Shown: positions 6,256 to 10,687 of the stretch, piece by piece
How the letters are laid out: the number at the start of each line of letters is the position of its first letter
Numbering within the stretch: the stretch's first letter is position 1
Source: Clostridiales bacterium DTU092
Lineage (GTDB): Bacteria; Bacillota; Clostridia; Caldicoprobacterales; Caldicoprobacteraceae
Assembly: GCA_001513505.1 (NCBI GenBank)
Contig: LFTM01000109.1
Coordinates: 1 to 10,687, forward strand
Length of the DNA: 10,687 nucleotides
Direction of reading: 5' to 3'
Position numbers and translations under genes: made by a program
Notes under the pieces: generated by a model
The model's input: the letters and a program-made list of their open reading frames with translations, nothing else
What the model was told of the DNA's origin: nothing
The model's database searches: none

Positions 6256-7962
6256 ATGATGAGAAAAATCAGACTTGTTTATTTACTTGTCGCACTGTTT
6301 CTCACCGTTACTTTCTTGATTTCCGGTTGCGGACAGAAGCAGCCAGATGTCTCTACACCTACGGAACCAGCCGGGACTGAAGATGATACCGGTGAGGAGT
6401 CCGATGAACCGGCAGAAGAGGAGCCGGCTGCAAAAGATCTTGAACCCTATACATTCACTCATTATTTCAACTACGACTGGTGGGGCATAAAACCCTGGGG
6501 AGAAGATGAAGTATCAAAGTATTTATCTGAAAAATTCAATATCCATGTTGAATTTGCCAAACCCGACTCCGATCCTCAAGCAAAACTTAACGTCATGATT
6601 TCTTCCGGGGATTTGCCCGATTCCATCATGATGGACCGGGGTACTGACAATATCAGGCTGGCCCAGCTGGGTCTGCTGCAGCCGTTGGAACCCTTTATGG
6701 AGCAAAATCCCAACTACCAAGATAATGTTTTGCCTCAAACTATTGAATTGCTGAAAATAGACGGTAAGGTATATGGTATACCCAACTGGTCAAGAAAAGC
6801 GGCATCGGGCGGCAATGATGTATGGATCTACAATCTCAGGCTTTGGTAGGACGCAGGAAGTCCCAAGCTTGAGACCTTTGAAGATCTATACGCCTTTGCA
6901 AAGAAGATCAAAAATGATGTTCCCAAAAACCGAGAAGGTCTGGACACCATTCCGGTTATACTTGATTCTACCGGTGATGGGCATAGAATTGCCAGAGCAT
7001 TCTACCGTTCTTACGGTGGTTACATAAACGGCTGGTATGCCGTTATAGACGGCAAGTACCGCTTGGCATTGAGAGATCCGGTATTTAAGGAAGCTACCAT
7101 GGAAGCCAACAGGTGGTGGCGCGAGGGACTGTTTTCCGAAAGCCAATTCACCGATACAGGAGAGCAGATACTCGAGAAGATCGTCGCAGGACGTACCGCG
7201 CTGCTGTTTTACGATCATTCCCTGGATGAGACCAATCACTTCCGCCGAATACTCAGGGAGAATTTCCCCGATGACAGTTATGAAATAGTACAGCCCAACC
7301 CGTTCCCACCGGCTAAAGGTTTGTCTCCCGACAAGATATACGGGGATTGCCAGGGGACGGTTGGCTGGAACGTTACCTGCATAACTACAAAAGCAGAGCA
7401 GCCTCAAAGGATATTCGATCTATGGACCTATCTGTTGACCCCTGAAGCGGCAATCCTTCAAATGTATGGTCCTCAGGGGCAATATTGGGATGAGTTGGAT
7501 GATCAGGGACGCCCGATACTGAAAAAGCCCGAGGCTGAGCTCACAACCGATGAGATCAATAAATTAGGCCTTTGGTTCTGGATGATACCCGGACAAAGCG
7601 ATAATGTAGATACAATGAAGTTTGCTGTAAATGATATGCAACCCGAGGACAAGAGAAACTGGGTAGCTTCCACTCAGGCCCATATCCTGACGCCCACACT
7701 GTGGCTTAGCGACGAGTTTACAGGGATCGGTGAAGTTATCGATCCGCAGAGCGATGAGGGTATTCAAAGGACCATGTGTGAAGATTATGTGGTAGCCAAT
7801 TATCCAAGAGTGATTATGGCAGAAACACCTGAAGAGGCCGAAAAGATTTACCAGGATATTCTCGATTTCTGCGATAAGAATGGATTACCTGCGGTTGAAG
7901 AACTGTATGATAAGAAGTATCAGGAAAATGTCAAACTTGTTGGAACCGGCTTGACAAAATAA
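6256..7962 (+). pseudogene. LplA-type sugar-binding lipoprotein gene interrupted by an in-frame amber codon
   Basis: The gene encodes an extracellular solute-binding protein of 568 codons, the normal size for LplA-type proteins paired with LplB/YtcP permeases. A lipoprotein signal peptide is clear: MMRKIRL, a hydrophobic stretch, then the lipobox LISGC with Cys25. An acidic D/E/P/T-rich linker (about 30-60) follows, then the ligand-binding domain (VMISSGDLPDSIMM, DGKVYGIPNW). Codon 198 is TAG (6847-6849). The same frame continues without another stop as DAGSPKLETFEDLYAFAKKI, which is good family sequence, so there is no frameshift. One base change from GAG, AAG or CAG explains it; from family sequences I recall, Glu or Lys would be usual there. 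It may be a recent nonsense mutation, a sequencing error or, less likely, read-through. ATG 6256 or 6259 is the start; the G-rich site at 6247-6253 is weak. Without read-through the product is a 197-residue fragment unlikely to bind sugar. Confidence 0.85.
6847..6849 (+). other. Premature in-frame TAG codon in the binding-protein gene
   Basis: The amber codon sits between ...NLRLW and DAGSPKLE.... Other genes in the window (the GH-A hydrolase and the SDR) end in TAG, so TAG appears to be a normal stop in this organism. Confidence 0.9.
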
Positions 7963-7976
7963 AGCTTATATATTAT
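7951..7976 (+). promoter_or_regulatory. Weak candidate promoter at the end of the binding-protein gene
   Basis: A perfect TTGACA (7951-7956) overlaps the last codons of the binding-protein gene. The best -10, TATTAT (7971-7976), is only 14 bases away instead of about 17, and correctly spaced hexamers are poor. It could give the GH4 and kinase genes some independent expression, but the spacing argues against a strong promoter. Confidence 0.2.
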
Positions 7977-7980
7977 TTGC

Positions 7981-8034
7981 TGTGGCCGTGCGTGTGGTAT
8001 TCATATATCAGCCCGTACGGCCATATATTTTATT
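7981..8034 (+). terminator. Terminator or attenuator between binding protein and GH4 genes
   Basis: TGTGGCCGTGCG (7981-7992) pairs with CGTACGGCCATA (8014-8025): 12 pairs including two G-U, with a GC-rich core and a 21-base loop. A moderately T-rich tail (8026-8034) follows. The GH4 ribosome binding site starts 17 bases later, so full termination would silence the next genes unless transcripts read through. Partial attenuation within the operon is the simplest reading. Confidence 0.6.
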
Positions 8035-8066
8035 ACAAAAATTCATTGACTGGAGGCAAGAAGTAT

Positions 8067-9314
8067 ATGAAAGCAGTTATCATCGGTGGCGGCAGTACTT
8101 ATACGCCCGAGCTTATGGAAGGTTTTATGCGCTTGAGCAACCGCGCAGAAGGTTTAAGGGTTATACTGGTTGATACCGATCATCAAAAGCTGGAGGTAGT
8201 ATACGGAATTTTGAAACGCATGATCGATGCAGCAGATGCCAAAATTGAGTTATCCCGGACAAGCCTGTTGGATGATGCATTGCCTGATGCGGATTTTGTT
8301 GTCAACCAGATCCGGGTTGGAGGAAACCTGGCAAGGCTTATGGATGAAACGGTGCCGCTGCAGTTTGGTGTTCTCGGGCAGGAGACCACCGGTCCCGGGG
8401 GTTTTGCAAATGCCCTGAGAACTATCCCGGTTGTTTTGGGTATTGCAAGGCGGATCCAGAAATATTGTCCGAAAGCATGGCTGATTAATTTTACGAATCC
8501 GTCGGGAATGGTTACCGAGGCGCTCTTGAAGTACAGTTCTGTCAAAGCAATCGGTTTGTGCAATTCGCCCATTAATTTTTGTAACATGTTTGCCAGAATG
8601 TTTCATGTAAAGACTGAGGATGTATTCCTGGATTATTTCGGTTTGAATCATCTTAGTTTTGTGCGTAAAGTTTTTGTTAATGGAAAGGACGTGACAGATG
8701 AAGCCTTCTCCAAACTGCCTGTATCCGAAGATGAACGAAGAATCGTAGAATATTTGGGGATGTTTCCCAATTATTATCTCAGATATTACTACCTGCGTCA
8801 GGAAATGGTAGAGGAAATAAAGGCGAAACCTAAGCGCGCCGAAGAAGTCTTGAAGATTGAACAGGAGCTGCTGGAATTGTATAAGGATCCTTTACTGACG
8901 CAAAAACCCTCTCAGCTGTCAAAGCGCGGCGGTGCCTTTTATTCAACGGCGGCTGTGGAGCTTATAGAGCATCTATACGGCCTGAGACGGGGGTTCCAGA
9001 TCATTAACGTAATGAATAACGGAGCTATTAAGGATTTGCCCGCTGATGCAGTGGTCGAGATTCCTGTGTATATAGATGGAAATCTGCTGAAACCCTATGT
9101 TATTGGAGATCTTCCGCTGGCCGTGCGCGGAACGATTCAGACCGTCAAGGCATATGAACAGCTGACTATCCAAGCTGCCTGCGAAGGTTCATATCACAAG
9201 GCCGTAATGGCGCTGGCACAGCATCCCCTGGTGTCTTCCATATCTCTTGCTGAAAAAATTTTGGACGCTTTAATTGATGCTAATGGAGAGCTTTTTCCTA
9301 AGATGAATAAATGA
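8067..9314 (+). CDS. Glycoside hydrolase family 4, 6-phospho-beta-glucosidase-like
   Basis: This 415-residue cytoplasmic enzyme belongs to GH4, which cleaves glycosides by an NAD- and Mn-dependent redox-elimination mechanism. The N-terminus MKAVIIGGGSTYTPELMEGF is the family's Rossmann NAD site. NQIRVGG (80-86), GQETTGPGGFANALRTIP (about 104-121) and NFTNPSGMVTEA (141-152) follow. Cys165 in GLCNSP and His195 in GLNHLSF are the expected metal ligands. The Tyr-rich FPNYYLRYYYLR segment (about 233-244) is where the catalytic Tyr is expected. The CNSP form and overall pattern favour the phospho-beta-glucosidase branch (BglT/LicH/ChbF-like) over alpha-glucosidases, though substrate is not certain. 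ATG 8067 is set by TGGAGG (8051-8056) 10 bases upstream; the frame extends further upstream, but that part overlaps the hairpin and has no site. GH4 phospho-enzymes normally follow PTS import; here the genes nearby are an ABC transporter and a kinase. Confidence 0.92.
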   Translation: MKAVIIGGGSTYTPELMEGFMRLSNRAEGLRVILVDTDHQKLEVVYGILKRMIDAADAKIELSRTSLLDDALPDADFVVNQIRVGGNLARLMDETVPLQFGVLGQETTGPGGFANALRTIPVVLGIARRIQKYCPKAWLINFTNPSGMVTEALLKYSSVKAIGLCNSPINFCNMFARMFHVKTEDVFLDYFGLNHLSFVRKVFVNGKDVTDEAFSKLPVSEDERRIVEYLGMFPNYYLRYYYLRQEMVEEIKAKPKRAEEVLKIEQELLELYKDPLLTQKPSQLSKRGGAFYSTAAVELIEHLYGLRRGFQIINVMNNGAIKDLPADAVVEIPVYIDGNLLKPYVIGDLPLAVRGTIQTVKAYEQLTIQAACEGSYHKAVMALAQHPLVSSISLAEKILDALIDANGELFPKMNK

Positions 9315-9393
9315 TGAATAAAAGAGTATCGGTGTCATACTAAGCAGGCAGTTGAAAATTATATGGCGAATTTTTGCTAAAGGGGGAATTTAC

Positions 9394-10350
9394 ATGAAAT
9401 ATTTTCTCGGCATAGATGCGGGTGGGAGTAAGACCGAGGCACTGATTCTCGACGAACGGGGCAATATAGTCGGTTTTGGCCGTTCGGGCCCGGGGAACTA
9501 TGAAAGCGTTGGTATTGAAAAGGCTAAGGAAAATTGGCTTCTGGCCATTGAACAGGCAAAGTCGGGGGTAGAAATAGAAAATTTTGAGGCCGCTTGTTTT
9601 GGACTTGCAGGCGCCGATTTCCCGGAAGATTTTGAGATGCTGGGACAGGTTGTCGCTTCCCTTGGAATAACCCAAAACTACTCAGTGGAAAATGATACGG
9701 CTATTGCCCTTAAAGCAGGAAATCCCGAGTTCTGGGGGGTTCTTATCGTAATGGGGGCAGGTACCAACGGCTATGGCAGAACAAGGGATGGCCGGAATTT
9801 TCGCTATTACGGTGAAGGTTATGCATTTGGAGATTGGGGCGGAGGTTCGTCGGTGGTACAGGAAATGCTCCATATGGCTTTCCGAAGCTATGATGGCAGG
9901 GGAGAAAAAACGCTGCTGGAAGATGAGGTGCTTTCCTATTTCCAGTACGACAATTATGATGAATTTGCCAAGGCTCTGTACTACAATAGGATTCCCCGGG
10001 ATAAGATCATACATATGGCGCCCCTTTTATTTGAGCTGGCATCAAAAGGCGACAGGGTTGCATTAAACATTGCATTTAGAGTATGTGACGAAGTGGTAAC
10101 AATGGCCAGGGCGGTTATAAAGAGGTTGGAGTTGCTGGATCATGAGGTACCGGTAGTTTTAGCAGGAAGCCTGTTTAAGGGAGCTCCGTGGATGATAGAG
10201 TACATTTCTGCCAAATTACATGCCTATGTTCCTAAAGCCGGGGTTAAGCTTTTAACAGCCAAACCTGTGGTGGGTGCTGCATTACTTGCCTGGGAAAGCG
10301 CAGGCAGGGACTGGAAATCATTGTGGCCTGCTCTTGAAAGATTTGATTGA
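9394..10350 (+). CDS. BadF/BadG/BcrA/BcrD-type ATPase, N-acetylglucosamine-kinase-like sugar kinase
   Basis: This 318-residue protein has the ASKHA (actin-like) kinase fold. Visible are phosphate-1 motif DAGGSKT (8-14), Asp101 in ENDTAIAL (the likely catalytic base), phosphate-2 motif MGAGTNGYG (120-128), the GDWGGGS segment (147-153), and the adenosine motif VLAGSLFKG (255-263). Length and order match bacterial N-acetylglucosamine/glucosamine kinases in the BadF/BadG group. The group also includes benzoyl-CoA reductase activators, but those carry Fe-S ligands and a different context, so a sugar kinase is much more likely. ATG 9394 is preferred: AAAGGGGG (9379-9386) lies 7 bases upstream, and the protein then begins at the conserved MKYFLGIDAGG. 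It follows the GH4 gene by 79 bases in the same direction. It may phosphorylate an imported disaccharide before GH4 cleavage, or a monosaccharide released by it. Confidence 0.9.
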   Translation: MKYFLGIDAGGSKTEALILDERGNIVGFGRSGPGNYESVGIEKAKENWLLAIEQAKSGVEIENFEAACFGLAGADFPEDFEMLGQVVASLGITQNYSVENDTAIALKAGNPEFWGVLIVMGAGTNGYGRTRDGRNFRYYGEGYAFGDWGGGSSVVQEMLHMAFRSYDGRGEKTLLEDEVLSYFQYDNYDEFAKALYYNRIPRDKIIHMAPLLFELASKGDRVALNIAFRVCDEVVTMARAVIKRLELLDHEVPVVLAGSLFKGAPWMIEYISAKLHAYVPKAGVKLLTAKPVVGAALLAWESAGRDWKSLWPALERFD

Positions 10351-10362
10351 ACAGTATATAAA

Positions 10363-10450
10363 GAGTAAAGCGTACGATCTGCTTCTGCTGGTTATACTGG
10401 CTTTGACATTACTCAGGTCTAGGAACCTGTGGATCTGTAACGCTTTACTC
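10363..10450. repeat. Inverted repeat between convergent genes, possible terminator stem
   Basis: GAGTAAAGCGT (10363-10373) is the exact reverse complement of ACGCTTTACTC (10440-10450); allowing two single-base bulges, the pairing continues through GATC on both sides. A small hairpin CAGGT/ACCTG (10414-10418/10425-10429) sits in the loop, over the stop codon of the - strand gene. On the - strand the stem is followed by TTTATATAC, weakly terminator-like. The right arm lies within the coding sequence of the - strand permease. Confidence 0.45.
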
Positions 10451-10668
10451 CCATTTCCCATATAAAAAGACAGGGGACGATAAAAATAATACCCAGCAAT
10501 GGTGTCAGCATGTACAGGTATTCGTACCGGTGTATTTTATCCAGAATGTACATCAACGGCAGGTAGTTTACACAACCGAAAGGAATTATGAAGGTGAAGA
10601 ACCTGGTAATCCATTTTTTATATATACTCAGCGGATACTGTGCCATTTCTTTACCGCCGTAGGTGAAT
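10419..10668 (-). CDS. ABC-2-type transporter permease, C-terminal fragment (5' truncated)
   Basis: Eighty-two genuine residues remain of a gene running leftwards from the contig end. Two hydrophobic segments are clear: FFTFIIPFGCVNYLPLMYIL and YLYMLTPLLGIIFIVPCLFI. The C-terminus, VKRYRSTGS, together with the PFGCVNYLP motif, matches the DUF990/COG3694 group of ABC-2-type permeases, which are about 260 residues long and work with an ABC ATPase and a second permease. That group's substrates are mostly unknown. The true start is not in the window. The first six residues that a naive translation gives (MCIRDR) come from the Nextera adapter and are not part of the protein. It is convergent with the kinase gene, 68 bases apart, and is probably a separate transcription unit. 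Confidence 0.75.
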
Positions 10669-10687
10669 CTGTCTCTTATACACATCT
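10669..10687. other. Tn5/Nextera mosaic-end adapter (sequencing artefact)
   Basis: The last 19 bases read CTGTCTCTTATACACATCT, identical to the Nextera transposase adapter (Tn5 mosaic end, reverse complement). It marks untrimmed adapter at a contig end, not biology. Bases 10669-10687 should be removed before annotation. Confidence 0.97.

Noticed and set aside
6847..6849. Pyrrolysine or another recoding of the TAG codon.
   Set aside because: Sugar-binding proteins are not known to need it, TAG ends two other genes here, and no pyl gene is in the window. Mutation or error is simpler.
7087..7101. AAGGAAG before an in-frame ATG (7099), a possible restart after the amber codon.
   Set aside because: It is inside conserved coding sequence and its product would lack signal peptide and the first lobe; it is likely coincidental.
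6886..7407. A 173-codon open frame on the - strand within the binding-protein gene.
   Set aside because: It lies opposite family-typical coding sequence on the + strand, has no recognisable motif and no ribosome binding site.
7977..8066. In-frame extension of the GH4 protein by 30 residues upstream.
   Set aside because: It would translate the hairpin region, lacks a ribosome site, and the family N-terminus begins at ATG 8067.
8183..8651. Two open frames of about 133 codons on the - strand within the GH4 gene.
   Set aside because: They are antisense to conserved GH4 motifs and overlap each other; both look like shadows of the real gene.
10274..10465. A 63-codon + strand frame across the end of the kinase gene.
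   Set aside because: It overlaps the kinase in another frame and the convergent permease, with no ribosome binding site or protein features.
1..10687. Search for mobile elements, phage genes, toxin-antitoxin or defence systems.
   Set aside because: No transposase, integrase, terminal repeats, nuclease or toxin-like genes can be seen; all genes are metabolic or transport.

Overview
This window looks like carbohydrate-catabolism DNA from a low-to-mid G+C Gram-positive bacterium (Bacillota, either an anaerobic clostridial line or a Paenibacillus-like one). The reasons are strong AGGAGG-type ribosome binding sites before nearly every gene, an LplB/YtcP/LplA-type sugar ABC transporter with a lipoprotein binding component, AT-rich intergenic DNA and intrinsic terminators. 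The species cannot be named from the sequence. The last 19 bases are the Tn5/Nextera mosaic-end adapter, so the right edge is a sequencing artefact at a contig end. The left edge also cuts a gene.

Region 1 (1-3405, + strand) holds the 3' part of a clan GH-A glycoside hydrolase, a short-chain dehydrogenase/reductase, a small cupin and an enolase-superfamily protein of the D-mannonate dehydratase (ManD/RspA) group. It is closed by a clear intrinsic terminator at 3351-3405. The enzyme set suggests release of a sugar or uronate from a polysaccharide, then oxidation, isomerisation and dehydration of a sugar acid.

Region 2 (3406-4299) is about 890 bases of very AT-rich DNA with no gene. It carries a striking array of 10-bp phased repeats (3621-3690), several hairpin-forming inverted repeats and a candidate promoter with a perfect 23-bp dyad just downstream of it (4038-4097).

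Region 3 (4300-10350, + strand) is a probable operon: two ABC permeases, the lipoprotein solute-binding protein, a GH4 phospho-glycosidase-like enzyme and a BadF/NAGK-type sugar kinase. The binding-protein gene is interrupted by one in-frame amber codon (6847-6849), with the same frame open on both sides. No ABC ATPase is present; transporters of this type commonly borrow a shared MsmX/MsmK-like ATPase. A reasonable model is ABC import of a di- or oligosaccharide, cytoplasmic phosphorylation by the kinase and cleavage by GH4, which would replace the usual PTS route. Hairpins after the second permease gene and after the binding-protein gene may tune expression within the operon.

Region 4 (10351-10687) has the C-terminal end of an ABC-2-type permease on the - strand, convergent with the kinase gene and cut off by the adapter.

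I found no sign of a defence system, CRISPR array, phage or insertion sequence. The items most worth follow-up are the amber-interrupted binding protein, the 10-bp phased repeat array and the ABC + kinase + GH4 combination.
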